From SP202 sp036339395 (lineage in GTDB: Bacteria; Planctomycetota; Phycisphaerae; Phycisphaerales; SM1A02): a DNA stretch of 26,368 bases. Both the position numbers and the translations under genes were made by a program. The notes beneath the pieces were generated by a model. It saw nothing but the letters and a program-made list of their open reading frames with translations, was not told the DNA's origin and ran no database searches. This document shows positions 1 to 8,620 of this stretch, in pieces; the stretch's first letter is position 1, and each line of letters begins with the position of its first letter. The stretch covers positions 1-26,368 of the forward strand of contig JAYZBD010000071.1 in the NCBI GenBank assembly GCA_036339395.1, given 5' to 3'.

Positions 1-277
1 AACGTTCATCACGTGCGACCTTGAGCACGGGTTCCCAATCAGGATCGACCTCGGCTTCGTGCGGATGGATCCCCGCCGTGCACCAGACATGCTCATGTGC
101 ATGCGCAACGTCAAGACCCGCCTGGACATTCTCCGTCCCGGTCGACACGGTGATCATTCCATCGACACCGGCATCCCTTGCATTCGTGAGAACATCATCG
201 AGCCGGGGGTGAAGTTGTCTGGATACAAGATGACAGTGGGTATCGATCATGGGGGAATCGTAACCCACGGGGTTCAT
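1..277 (-). CDS. tatD: TatD-family metal-dependent hydrolase (5' part, runs off left edge)
   Basis: The N-terminal part of a TatD-type nuclease, read leftward and cut by the window edge, so only about 90 residues are visible. The signature MIDTHCHL carries the metal-binding HxH pair that opens the TIM-barrel of this family, and AGIHPHEA further in is the second hallmark. The family comprises metal-dependent DNases (E. coli TatD, YcfH, YjjV); the specific substrate cannot be told here. Two in-frame ATGs exist, at 277 and 250. The one at 250 begins right at MIDTHCHL but has only CGATTCCCCC before it. The one at 277 adds nine residues and has a GGGGAAGG purine run about 12 bases upstream, so 277 is used with moderate confidence. 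The gene is divergent from the respiratory operon. Confidence 0.85.
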   Translation of the reverse strand, partial: MNPVGYDSPMIDTHCHLVSRQLHPRLDDVLTNARDAGVDGMITVSTGTENVQAGLDVAHAHEHVWCTAGIHPHEAEVDPDWEPVLKVARDER

Positions 278-307
278 CTCGATGAAGGACCTTCCCCGTC
301 AATGGCT

Positions 308-403
308 TCAGAGTTCCCAGGGTTCCTTGTTGTTGGGACAACAGGCAAGGGCCAGGGGAAGACTGAGTGTCATCAGGATCGGGATTGCGACAAGTAATGT
401 CAT
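308..403 (-). CDS. Possible 31-residue hydrophobic signal-peptide-like ORF upstream of tatD
   Basis: A short ATG-started frame on the same strand as tatD and ending 30 bases before its start. The translation begins MTLLVAIPILMTLSLPLALA, followed by two cysteines and a short polar tail, which resembles a signal peptide or small lipoprotein. The cysteine context does not fit a strict lipobox. A GAGG lies about 10 bases upstream of the ATG. Third-position composition is neutral and no homologue is recognised. It could be a real small membrane peptide, a leader peptide of tatD, or chance. Confidence 0.2.
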   Translation of the reverse strand: MTLLVAIPILMTLSLPLALACCPNNKEPWEL

Positions 404-682
404 CTTTCACCATCCTCTGAGATGCTCAAGCAGGTCGGTACTTCCTTCTTCGCAGGAACGAGCTGAGCGGATTCATCCCATTGCACCTATGCACCAAAGG
501 CCGATTTGTGTGACGACCTTCCAGATTCCTGCAAGGGCAGGCCCCGGCCCCGGCTGACTGCCGCTGAGAACGAGTCTCATCCGCGCCGTGTTCATCGTGT
601 TTTTTCATGGCTTTCTCAAGGGTCTGCACGCTGCTTCATCTTGACAGGGCGGGCCCATCAGAAGATCATGACAGGGCTGACT
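404..682. other. Intergenic stretch without a supported gene
   Basis: Together with 278-307 this separates the divergent tatD and actA genes. A 40-codon minus-strand frame (473-595) and a longer overlapping one (426-629) are open, but both are proline/arginine-rich or unlike known proteins and lack good ribosome sites, so they are not called. A TTGACA hexamer at 641-646 could be a -35 box for rightward transcription. The sequence 17 bases on (GATCAT) is a poor -10. No tRNA or clear RNA fold was seen. The promoters of both flanking transcription units should lie here or in the following 50 bases. Confidence 0.5.
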
Positions 683-700
683 TTGTGAAACATTTCACAA
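683..700. promoter_or_regulatory. CRP/FNR-family operator upstream of actA
   Basis: TTGTGAAACATTTCACAA is a perfect inverted repeat with 8-base arms around a 2-base centre. It contains TGTGA-N6-TCACA, the classic recognition pattern of CRP-type members of the CRP/FNR family. It is centred 45.5 bases upstream of the actA ATG. A class II activator site at -41.5 would put transcription start at about 733, giving an almost leaderless actA mRNA, which fits the lack of a Shine-Dalgarno before actA. If the TTGACA at 641 is the -35 instead, the site would overlap the early transcript and suggest repression. The motif is seen directly; regulator identity and sign of regulation are inference. Confidence 0.65.
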
Positions 701-736
701 GGTTTTGACCGGATCCCCAACCCCCTTTGACACCCC

Positions 737-1402
737 ATGGGTCGTTTCCAATACACCTTCCCGAGATGGACGAATCTCATCCTCCCGATGGTCCTCATCG
801 TGGGTATGACTGCGCCACTGTACGTGGCGTTCATGGTGGCCTGGGGCTTCAGTCCGGCAACGACGGACGTGGGGTACATGCCGTCCCAGCCTGTTCCCTT
901 CAGCCATCGACTGCATGCAGGTGAACTGGGCATCGATTGCAGGTACTGCCACAACACGGTCGAGTATGCGGCGGTTGCAGCTATTCCGCCTACGGCAACG
1001 TGCATGAACTGCCATACGCAGATTCATCCCGAGAGCGAGCAACTTGCTCCTCTGCATGAGAGTTATCAAACCGGCATGCCCATGCAGTGGATCAAGGTCC
1101 ACGACATGCCCGACTACGCCTTCTTCAATCACTCTGCACACGTTACGCGTGGTGTCAGTTGCGTCGAATGCCACGGTCGTATCGACACCATGGAAACCGT
1201 CTACCAGCACGAACGGCTCAGCATGGGCTGGTGCCTTGAATGTCATCGCGACCCCGCGCCGCATGTTCGCAATCCAGATCTCGTCACCCAGTTGGAATGG
1301 GGTTGGGACATGGGTGCTGCCGAACGATTGGCAGAGGGCGCCCACTGGCTCTCTTCCAACCACCTCAACCCTTCCCAGGACTGCTCGACATGCCATCGAT
1401 GA
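737..1402 (+). CDS. actA: ActA, pentaheme cytochrome c subunit of Alternative Complex III
   Basis: First gene of the ACIII operon, encoding 221 residues. One N-terminal membrane helix (about residues 14-36) anchors a periplasmic domain with five CxxCH heme c motifs: C68RYCH, C89MNCH, C142VECH, C166LECH and C216STCH. This is the count expected of ActA (the family resembles the cytochrome c7/class III multiheme group). The last motif is followed by only one residue, so heme attachment uses the extreme C-terminus. The protein relays electrons from the Fe-S subunit ActB toward ActE and the oxidase. The FPRW segment near the start supports the ATG at 737, though no Shine-Dalgarno is visible; a leaderless message is possible. 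The gene overlaps the start of actB. Confidence 0.95.
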   Translation: MGRFQYTFPRWTNLILPMVLIVGMTAPLYVAFMVAWGFSPATTDVGYMPSQPVPFSHRLHAGELGIDCRYCHNTVEYAAVAAIPPTATCMNCHTQIHPESEQLAPLHESYQTGMPMQWIKVHDMPDYAFFNHSAHVTRGVSCVECHGRIDTMETVYQHERLSMGWCLECHRDPAPHVRNPDLVTQLEWGWDMGAAERLAEGAHWLSSNHLNPSQDCSTCHR

Positions 1403-4400
1403 AGCATGAAGATTCCGGCCGGTCCTACTGGCGAAGCCTTGAAGAACTGGCGGATACGCCGGAATTCAAGACGTTCATGCACCGCGAGTTTCCAGCGGGT
1501 GCATCGGAGTTGATGGAGGAGGATCGCAGGTCCTTCCTGAAGATCATGGGTGCCTCCATGGCACTCGCCGGCGTCGGCCTCGCCGGCTGTCGTCGATGGC
1601 CTGAACAGATGGTGCTTCCATATGCAGAGCGGCCCGAGGGTTCGGCTCCGGGCATGGCCGATGCCTATGCCACCATCATGGAACTCGGCGGTGTTGCGAC
1701 GGGAACACTTGCAACGTCCTACAACGGCCGGCCGACGAAACTCGAGGGCAACCCGGATCATCCCGGCAGCCTTGGAGCAACGACGCGCTATACCCAGGCC
1801 AGCATCCTCGATCTCTACGACCCGGATCGCTCACGAGAGCCACGGATCGCCAGGGAAGAGAAACGAACCAAGGCAACATGGGACGAATGGAGTTCCTTCT
1901 CCGTCGACCATTTCGACGCATTGCGAAGCAGTGGTGGGGCTGGCTTCTGGATTCTCTCGGAAGCCACCCGGTCACCAAGCATCGAGGCGCAGCAGGCTGA
2001 ACTTCGTTCACAGTTCCCCAAGGCCACCTGGGTTGCCTGGGAGCCATTGGCCAACACGAACGAAGCAGAAGGCCTGACCGAGGCGTTCGGCATCCGCGTT
2101 CGACCAGTCCATGACCTGTCGAAGGCCGAGTTGATCGTCTCCTTCGAATCCGACCTCCTCAACATCCATCCGGATGTCCTGAACCTCTCTCGCGACTGGG
2201 CGGCGGGTCGACGACCTGATCATGGTTCGATGAACCGGATGCTCGTCGTGGAATCTTCAATGAGCGTCACGGGCTCGAAGGCGGATGATCGCTGGGCCAT
2301 GGCGTCTTCGAGGATCCCGGCCCTTGTTGCCCAGGTCGCGTCACTGATCCTGAACGATGCGTCATTGCTCCCGATGCCGTCTTCTCCAGCATATGCAGGC
2401 ACCATTGCAGACCAGTTGAAGGCTGCTGCCGGGAAGGGTGCGATTCTCGCCGGGCCATCGCAGCCGGCATTCGTCCATCGCCTTGTCGCGATGATGAATG
2501 ATGCCCTTGGCAATGCCGGGACGACCGTGTCCTACATCCGTGAGAACGCCGAGTCGATTCGCACCGCGTCCATCAAGGACCTGGCGGCGGGAATGGATGC
2601 AGGCGGTGTCGAGACACTGCTGATGCTCGGGGGCAACCCCGCATACGACGCTCCGGCAGACCTGCAGTTTGCAAAGGGGCTCTCCAAGGTCAAGGTGTCG
2701 ATTCATCTCGCCGACCAGGACAACGAGACATCGCAGCTGTGCACATGGCACTTGAACCGATCGCACCCCCTTGAATGCTGGGGCGATGCGCGTGGCTGGG
2801 ATGGAACCTACTCGGTGCAACAGCCGCTGATTCTTCCACTCTTCGATGGGCGAAGCCCAGTTGAACTTCTTGCGCAGATCAATGCCAGCTCATCACCCGC
2901 TGGATTCGACCTGGTCCGGAAATCGTTCAACAAGGTCAATGGATCCGGAGGCTTGGGGGAATCATTCGATCCTGCATGGCGCAGGACCCTGCACGCAGGT
3001 GTCCTCACCGGCTCGACCTCGGCCACGGAATCACTGAAGACACGAGGCGGCGGCCTGGAGAATGGAGCCAGGGCAGCGGCCGCCGCGTTCGATGGCAAGG
3101 GTGGGGGACTGGAACTGAGTTTCGTTGCAGGCAGTTCCGTCTATGACGGTCGCTTCGCCAACAACGGCTGGCTCCAGGAACTCCCGGACCCGATCACGCG
3201 GCTGACCTGGGACAACGCCGTGCTCATCGGTCCTTCGACGGCGAAGGATCTCGGCGTGGGAACCGGTGACATGGTGAAGGTGACCGCAGGAGGCGCTTCG
3301 GTGGAAGCAGCTGTACTCGTGCAGACCGGCACGGCCCCGGGAACCGCGACCCTGACGCTTGGCTATGGCCGCAGGTTTGCAGGACGCATCTGCACCGGGT
3401 CTGGATTCGACTTCTACCCGCTGCGTCGATCCGATGCGATGTGGTTCCAGGAAGGCGCTTCGATCACGCCCACCGGCGGCTCGTATCAACTTGGAACCGT
3501 CCAGGATCACTTTGCCATCGACTCGGTCGGCGGAAAGGGAACGGCCGCGCGTCTTCCCGTCCTGTTCAGGGAAGCATCGATCGAGACCTACAACCATGAC
3601 CCGAACTTCGTTCGAGCGGGTGACCACGGTGCCCACGGGCTGTCCCTCTGGCAGGCCCAGCAGTTCGACGGAGCCCAGTATCGCTGGGGCATGTCGATCG
3701 ATCTCAATGCATGTTCCGGCTGTTCCGCCTGCGTTGTCGCATGCCAGGCTGAGAACAACATTCCAATCGTTGGCAAGGACCAGGTCCTTCGCGGACGTGA
3801 AATGCACTGGCTCAGGATCGACCGCTACTACCGGTTCCAGGAGACCTCGCCGGGACAGTACGACACGGACCAGCCGCTGTCCGTCGCCAACCAACCCCTG
3901 ACCTGCCAGCATTGCGAGAACGCGCCCTGTGAACAGGTCTGCCCGGTGGCGGCCACGGTGCACAGCAGTGATGGCCTCAACGTGATGGTCTACAACCGTT
4001 GTGTCGGCACTCGATACTGCTCGAACAACTGCCCCTACAAGGTTCGTCGATTCAACTACTTCGACTACTTCCGACGTGACCCCATGCGTGAAACGGGCCT
4101 GCTCCAGGTCCAGCCCGACTACTACGTGAAACTCCAGAGTGGCGGCGATCCACTGCGACGCATGCAGTTCAACCCCGAGGTCACGGTCCGGATGCGTGGA
4201 GTCATGGAGAAGTGCACCTTCTGCACGCAGCGTATCGAGGCGGCGAAGATCAAGACCAAGAACGAGTGGGTGAAGAAGCCCGAGGCCGAGAAGGCCGCGG
4301 CCAAGCGCATCGTCATTCCGGATGGGACGATTACGCCCGCCTGTGCACAGGCGTGTCCGAATGATGTCATCGTCTTCGGGGACCTGATGGATCCCGATTC

Positions 4401-4581
4401 ACGTGTCTCGAAGCTTCACGCCAACTCGCGATCCTACGAGTTGCTGGGCGAACTCCACGTGAAGCCTCGCAACCGGTATCTCGCCCGCCTCACGAACTCG
4501 ATCCAGGGCGAGCTGTTCCCCCAGGATCATTCCGGTGGTCACGGTACTTCCACCGACGAGCATGAGGAGTCACACGGGTGA
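1390..4581 (+). CDS. actB: ActB, Fe-S / molybdopterin-oxidoreductase-fold subunit of Alternative Complex III
   Basis: A protein of about 1063 residues combining the two domains typical of ActB. Residues 45-70 hold a twin-arginine motif (RRSFLK) with a hydrophobic stretch ending LAGC, so Tat export and possibly lipidation are predicted. Residues about 70-720 resemble the molybdopterin oxidoreductase fold, known in this family to lack the Mo cofactor. Residues about 770-1040 are a ferredoxin-like module with four cysteine groups: CSGCSACVVAC, CQHCENAPCEQVC, CVGTRYCSNNCP, and CTFC paired with CAQAC. Family knowledge assigns three 4Fe-4S and one 3Fe-4S cluster. The C-terminus is His/Asp/Glu-rich. 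The start at 1390 has AGGA nine bases upstream; 1399, forming an ATGA overlap with actA, is the alternative. The frame stays open further upstream to 1240, but that part is shadow of actA. Confidence 0.95.
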   Translation: MPSMKHEDSGRSYWRSLEELADTPEFKTFMHREFPAGASELMEEDRRSFLKIMGASMALAGVGLAGCRRWPEQMVLPYAERPEGSAPGMADAYATIMELGGVATGTLATSYNGRPTKLEGNPDHPGSLGATTRYTQASILDLYDPDRSREPRIAREEKRTKATWDEWSSFSVDHFDALRSSGGAGFWILSEATRSPSIEAQQAELRSQFPKATWVAWEPLANTNEAEGLTEAFGIRVRPVHDLSKAELIVSFESDLLNIHPDVLNLSRDWAAGRRPDHGSMNRMLVVESSMSVTGSKADDRWAMASSRIPALVAQVASLILNDASLLPMPSSPAYAGTIADQLKAAAGKGAILAGPSQPAFVHRLVAMMNDALGNAGTTVSYIRENAESIRTASIKDLAAGMDAGGVETLLMLGGNPAYDAPADLQFAKGLSKVKVSIHLADQDNETSQLCTWHLNRSHPLECWGDARGWDGTYSVQQPLILPLFDGRSPVELLAQINASSSPAGFDLVRKSFNKVNGSGGLGESFDPAWRRTLHAGVLTGSTSATESLKTRGGGLENGARAAAAAFDGKGGGLELSFVAGSSVYDGRFANNGWLQELPDPITRLTWDNAVLIGPSTAKDLGVGTGDMVKVTAGGASVEAAVLVQTGTAPGTATLTLGYGRRFAGRICTGSGFDFYPLRRSDAMWFQEGASITPTGGSYQLGTVQDHFAIDSVGGKGTAARLPVLFREASIETYNHDPNFVRAGDHGAHGLSLWQAQQFDGAQYRWGMSIDLNACSGCSACVVACQAENNIPIVGKDQVLRGREMHWLRIDRYYRFQETSPGQYDTDQPLSVANQPLTCQHCENAPCEQVCPVAATVHSSDGLNVMVYNRCVGTRYCSNNCPYKVRRFNYFDYFRRDPMRETGLLQVQPDYYVKLQSGGDPLRRMQFNPEVTVRMRGVMEKCTFCTQRIEAAKIKTKNEWVKKPEAEKAAAKRIVIPDGTITPACAQACPNDVIVFGDLMDPDSRVSKLHANSRSYELLGELHVKPRNRYLARLTNSIQGELFPQDHSGGHGTSTDEHEESHG

Positions 4582-6008
4582 TGACGACCATGCCTGTCGA
4601 CAACACGATTGAAGATCCACGTCATCGAAGCCCGCTCGTGCTCGGCCACGAGAATTTCGGCACGGTGACGGAGGAGATCTGCTGGGTCAACGAGTCTCCG
4701 AAGCCTCCGAAGGCCTGGTACGTCTCGCTGGTCATCTCGGCACTGGCGGCCAGCATGCTGCTGCTGATGATCGGCTACCTGATTCTCACCGGGGTCGGTG
4801 TCTGGGGGAACAACAACCCCGTCATGTGGGGATTCCCGATCGTGAATTTCGTCTTCTGGGTCGGCATTGGTCACGCTGGCACGCTGATCTCCGCGATCCT
4901 GTTCCTCTTCCGTCAGAAGTGGCGTACATCGATCAACCGTTTCGCCGAGGCCATGACGATCTTCGCAGTCATCTGCGCAGGCATGTTCCCCGGTATCCAC
5001 ATCGGTCGGGTCTGGCTTGCCTACTGGCTGTTCCCTATACCCAACCAGATGGACATGTGGCCGCAGTTCCGCTCACCGCTCCTCTGGGATGTCTTTGCTG
5101 TGGGTACCTACTTCACCGTATCCCTGATCTTCTGGTACATCGGAATGGTGCCTGATCTTGCCACGCTCCGGGACCGCGCGAATACCAAGGTGAAGGCGAT
5201 TGCCTACGGAATCTTCGCTCTCGGGTGGCGAGGCAGCATGCGACACTGGCATCGGTACGAGCGTGCCTACCTGCTGCTTGCAGCGCTGGCGACACCGCTT
5301 GTGCTCTCCGTGCACTCGGTCGTGTCCTTCGACTTTGCCGTATCGCAGCTCCCGGGCTGGCATACCACGATCTTTCCACCCTACTTCGTTGCAGGAGCGA
5401 TCTTCTCAGGCTTCGCAATGGTGATGACGCTGGCGATTCCAGCACGGGAGGTCTGGGGCCTGAAGAACTTCATCACGATGCGTCACCTGGAGAACATGAA
5501 CAAGATCATCCTCGTGACCGGCTCGATGGTGGGCTATGCCTACAGCACCGAGTTCTTCATCGCCTGGTACTCGGGTGAACTCTACGAGCAGTTCGCCTTC
5601 ATCAACCGGGCCTTCGGCCAGTATGCATGGGCCTACTGGATCATGGTTTCCTGCAATGTGCTCGTACCCCAGGTCTTCTGGTTCAAGAAGGCCCGCACAA
5701 GCATCTGGCTCATGTTCATCGTGTCACTTCTCGTGAACGTCGGCATGTGGTTTGAACGCTTCGTCATCGTCGTGACGTCCTTGGCGCAGGATTTCCTTCC
5801 AAGCAGCTGGGGGTACTTCACCCCGACGTGGGTCGATGTATGCACCTTCATAGGCTCCTTCGGTCTCTTCATGACCCTCTTCCTCCTGTTCATCCGCTAC
5901 CTGCCGGTTCTCGCCATGTCCGAGATCAAGGGCGTGATGCCGGCTGCAGATCCTCATGCCGAGCACCATGAGCCGGTCGACACCCTCGGCCAGGAGGTGC
6001 AGGAATGA
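4581..6008 (+). CDS. actC: ActC, NrfD-like integral membrane subunit of Alternative Complex III
   Basis: A polytopic membrane protein of 475 residues with about ten hydrophobic helices and the PSR/NrfD-family look (WVNESPKPPKAWY before helix 1, GIGHAGTLISA in helix 2, GMFPGIHIGR further on). In ACIII structures ActC carries a quinol oxidation site and packs against ActB, passing electrons to its Fe-S clusters. The start ATG shares one base with the actB stop (TGATG), with GAGGAG 11 bases upstream; a GTG three bases earlier is the alternative. The C-terminal tail contains another His/Glu-rich patch (PHAEHHEP). It overlaps actD by four bases, implying coupled translation. Confidence 0.95.
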   Translation: MTTMPVDNTIEDPRHRSPLVLGHENFGTVTEEICWVNESPKPPKAWYVSLVISALAASMLLLMIGYLILTGVGVWGNNNPVMWGFPIVNFVFWVGIGHAGTLISAILFLFRQKWRTSINRFAEAMTIFAVICAGMFPGIHIGRVWLAYWLFPIPNQMDMWPQFRSPLLWDVFAVGTYFTVSLIFWYIGMVPDLATLRDRANTKVKAIAYGIFALGWRGSMRHWHRYERAYLLLAALATPLVLSVHSVVSFDFAVSQLPGWHTTIFPPYFVAGAIFSGFAMVMTLAIPAREVWGLKNFITMRHLENMNKIILVTGSMVGYAYSTEFFIAWYSGELYEQFAFINRAFGQYAWAYWIMVSCNVLVPQVFWFKKARTSIWLMFIVSLLVNVGMWFERFVIVVTSLAQDFLPSSWGYFTPTWVDVCTFIGSFGLFMTLFLLFIRYLPVLAMSEIKGVMPAADPHAEHHEPVDTLGQEVQE

Positions 6009-6583
6009 GCCAGCAGACCACGCAACGCTCCTGGGGGTACGCCGCGGAGTTCACCACGCCTGCTGCGATCACGGCTGCGGCGAAGCAGGTCGCCAGTGCC
6101 GGGTACCGCTGGTGGGATTGCCACACGCCCTTCCCGGTTCATGGACTGGATACGGCCATGGGCGTCAAGCCGACCATCCTTCCGATCATCGTGTTCTTCG
6201 GTGGACTTACCGGGACGATGCTTGCCGCCTTCCTCCAGGTCTACACGAACTCATTGCAGGTCGACCTCTGGGCGATCGTGCCGGTGGTCGGGTACCAGTT
6301 CGAGGTCTCGGGCAAGCCGCTCATCTCGGGTCCCGCCTTCATCCCTGTCCTCTTCGAGTTGACCGTCCTGCTCTCGGCTCTCACGGCAGTAGGGGCCATG
6401 CTCCTGCTCAATGGATTGCCGAGGCTCTACCACCCCGTATTGAAATCACCGAAGCTCGCCCGGATTACGGACGACCGTTTCTTCCTCGTCATCGAGTCAC
6501 GCGACCCGGAGTTCGCTGATGAGAAGACACGCACCTTCCTTGAATCACTCGACCCCGTCTCGGTCGTAGAGCTGGAGTCCTGA
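6005..6583 (+). CDS. actD: ActD, DUF3341 membrane subunit of Alternative Complex III
   Basis: A 192-residue protein with the DUF3341/ActD layout: a soluble N-terminal part with the conserved WWDCHTPFPVHGLD segment (about residues 36-50), two transmembrane helices (about 57-80 and 118-138), and a short soluble tail with a DDRFFLVIE strand. In ACIII this subunit flanks ActC/ActF and has no cofactor. The ATGA overlap with actC fixes the start. Three bases separate it from the GTG of actE. Confidence 0.95.
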   Translation: MSQQTTQRSWGYAAEFTTPAAITAAAKQVASAGYRWWDCHTPFPVHGLDTAMGVKPTILPIIVFFGGLTGTMLAAFLQVYTNSLQVDLWAIVPVVGYQFEVSGKPLISGPAFIPVLFELTVLLSALTAVGAMLLLNGLPRLYHPVLKSPKLARITDDRFFLVIESRDPEFADEKTRTFLESLDPVSVVELES

Positions 6584-6586
6584 CTC

Positions 6587-7330
6587 GTGCTGCCTGAGAA
6601 GCTCAAGACGATGTTGTCCGACCTGCCGCCGGGGTTCTTGTACCTCGTGCTGCTGGCGACCAGTCTTGCGCTCGTGCCACCGGCGATCATCCTCCGCGCT
6701 CGAGCCGTTCCAAGCCAGCACCGTCGCATTCACATCATCCAGAACATGGACAACCAGCCCAAGTACTTCGACCAGCAGGAGAACCTGCTGTTCCGCGATA
6801 CGCGCTCGATGCGGCCCAGGGTTCCCGGGACTGTTTCCCGCTCGCAGATGGTCGGTGATACGCATTACTTCCTGGGCACTGTTGGCGGTGACTTCGCAAC
6901 AACCTTCCCCTCACAGGTCGAGGTGAATGAAGAGCTCCTTGCCAGGGGTCGAACCTGTTTCGAGATCTTCTGCCTTCCATGTCATGGAGTCCAGGGCAAG
7001 GGCGATGGTGTCGTCCACCAACGGGCCATGGTGCTCCTGAATGCCGGTACGAATGGAACAACCTGGGTCCAGCCCAAGAGCCTGCATGAAGAGGCCATCC
7101 AGGAGTACCCGCTTGGCCAGATCTTCTGGACCATCAGCAATGGTGTTCGGAACATGGCAAGCTACAAGTCCCAGATCCGTGTCGAGGATCGATGGGCCAT
7201 CGTTGCCTGGGTCGAGGCACTGCAGATATCGCAGGACGCATCCCCTGAAGACGTGCCCGGCGCTGATTCACTCCCCGTGATCAAGCATGTGCTTCCAGAT
7301 GAGGACATGGAACAGGAGGGCGACTCGTGA
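6587..7330 (+). CDS. actE: ActE, monoheme cytochrome c subunit of Alternative Complex III
   Basis: A 247-residue membrane-anchored cytochrome. A hydrophobic N-terminal helix lies at about residues 16-37, a single heme motif CLPCHG at 129-134, and the likely distal ligand is Met190 in NMASYKSQI. The segment NMDNQPKYFDQQE after the helix is typical of ActE. The cytochrome receives electrons from ActA and hands them to the oxidase or a soluble carrier. Translation starts at GTG 6587, with GGAG nine bases upstream. The stop overlaps the GTG start of actF (GTGA). Confidence 0.94.
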   Translation: MLPEKLKTMLSDLPPGFLYLVLLATSLALVPPAIILRARAVPSQHRRIHIIQNMDNQPKYFDQQENLLFRDTRSMRPRVPGTVSRSQMVGDTHYFLGTVGGDFATTFPSQVEVNEELLARGRTCFEIFCLPCHGVQGKGDGVVHQRAMVLLNAGTNGTTWVQPKSLHEEAIQEYPLGQIFWTISNGVRNMASYKSQIRVEDRWAIVAWVEALQISQDASPEDVPGADSLPVIKHVLPDEDMEQEGDS

Positions 7331-8610
7331 AACGAATCGATCTCTCCAACGATGTCCTGAACCTCGGCGCCTTTGGTGGCAGGGTCTTCGTCGGCTCGGG
7401 TCTGCTGGGCATGGTGATCCTGGCCATCGCCTATGGCATCAGTGGCTCGGGGTCGCAGGCCGGATTCATGAAGAGTTGGCTCTTCGCATTCCTCGTCGTT
7501 GCAGCGATCTCGCTTGGCGCACTCTTCTTCGTCATTCTCCAGCACCTCGTGAAGGCCGGCTGGTCGGTGACCGTCCGTCGCATCGCCGAGGGAATGGCAG
7601 CGAACCTGTCGTGGCTCTGGCTGCTCTTCCTGCCCATCGCCTGGTATGTCTACTCGGGGCAGGGTGGCGCGTTGTTCCCGTGGGCGGATGCGGCGACTGT
7701 CGAGCATGACCATCTCCTGCACAAGAAGGCCGGGTACCTGAATACCGGGTTCTGGTTGATTCGCGCGGCCTTCTTCTTCCTGGTCTGGGGCCTCGTTTCG
7801 CGGTTCTATTTCAGTCTCTCGAAGAAGCAGGATGCCCACGGTGACGTGTCCTATACGAACCGGATGCAGCGTTGTGCTCCCATTGCGATGATCCTGTACG
7901 CCCTTACCCAGACGTTTGCCTCCTTCGACTGGATCATGTCACTTCAGCCCAAGTGGTTCAGCACGATGTTCGGTGTCTACTTCTTCGTCGTGAGTCTGAC
8001 TGGTTTCTTCTCCTCGATCATCGTCCTCATCTGGTTCCTGCAGCGATCGGGCCGGGCAGTGCAGGGGATCACACGGGAGCATGTGCATGACCTGGGCAAG
8101 CTGCTCTTTGCATTCGGTGTCGTCTTCTGGGCCTACATCGCCTACAGCCAGTACATGCTCATCTGGTATGCCAATCTCCCGATCGAAACCTCGTGGTTCT
8201 TCCCACGACACCTTGGCCCCTGGTACTGGGTCTCCATCATCCTGATCTGGGGGCATTTCCTGCTCCCCTTCGTGCTGCTGATTTCGCGATGGACCAAGCG
8301 ATGGCAGGGCCCCATGGTCCTCATGGCCGCATGGATGATCTGCATATTCATCATCGACATGTACTGGCTCGTCATGCCCGTCGTTCCAGAGGAGGCACTT
8401 GCAGCCGCTTCCAGTTACGACCAGTTGGCGGCTGATGTCGACAGTGGAGCCGTCTCGATCGGCTGGTCCCTGAACGCAGTTGACTTCATGCTTCCATTCG
8501 GCATGCTCTGCCTGCTCCTGTCAGGCACCATGTTCAACCTTCGCAAATGCACCCTCGTTCCTGTCGCTGACCCGCGACTTGATGAATCCCTTGCCTTCGA
8601 GAACTTCTGA
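7327..8610 (+). CDS. actF: ActF, second NrfD-like membrane subunit of Alternative Complex III
   Basis: A 427-residue membrane protein with about ten helices. It is a shorter paralogue of ActC, as in other act operons. Motifs such as KAGWSVTVRRIAEGMA, the tryptophan-rich helix SFDWIMSLQPKWFSTMFG and the YSQYMLIWYANLPIE segment match the ActF group. In solved ACIII complexes ActF pairs with ActC and is debated as a second quinone or proton-conducting unit. The GTG start at 7327 overlaps the actE stop. The next ATG in the operon follows 10 bases after the stop. Confidence 0.94.
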   Translation: MKRIDLSNDVLNLGAFGGRVFVGSGLLGMVILAIAYGISGSGSQAGFMKSWLFAFLVVAAISLGALFFVILQHLVKAGWSVTVRRIAEGMAANLSWLWLLFLPIAWYVYSGQGGALFPWADAATVEHDHLLHKKAGYLNTGFWLIRAAFFFLVWGLVSRFYFSLSKKQDAHGDVSYTNRMQRCAPIAMILYALTQTFASFDWIMSLQPKWFSTMFGVYFFVVSLTGFFSSIIVLIWFLQRSGRAVQGITREHVHDLGKLLFAFGVVFWAYIAYSQYMLIWYANLPIETSWFFPRHLGPWYWVSIILIWGHFLLPFVLLISRWTKRWQGPMVLMAAWMICIFIIDMYWLVMPVVPEEALAAASSYDQLAADVDSGAVSIGWSLNAVDFMLPFGMLCLLLSGTMFNLRKCTLVPVADPRLDESLAFENF

Positions 8611-8620
8611 TCCATTCACA

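Noticed and set aside
641..669. TTGACA as a sigma70-type -35 box for actA
   Set aside because: The sequence 17 bases downstream (GATCAT) is a poor -10, so it was not called as a separate promoter feature.
1240..1389. Upstream extension of the actB frame
   Set aside because: It overlaps the last heme motifs of actA and lacks family similarity; 1390 or 1399 fits the ribosome site and overlap pattern.
3031..3963. Open frame of 310 codons antisense to actB
   Set aside because: No motif, no ribosome site, and full overlap with the well supported Fe-S region of actB.
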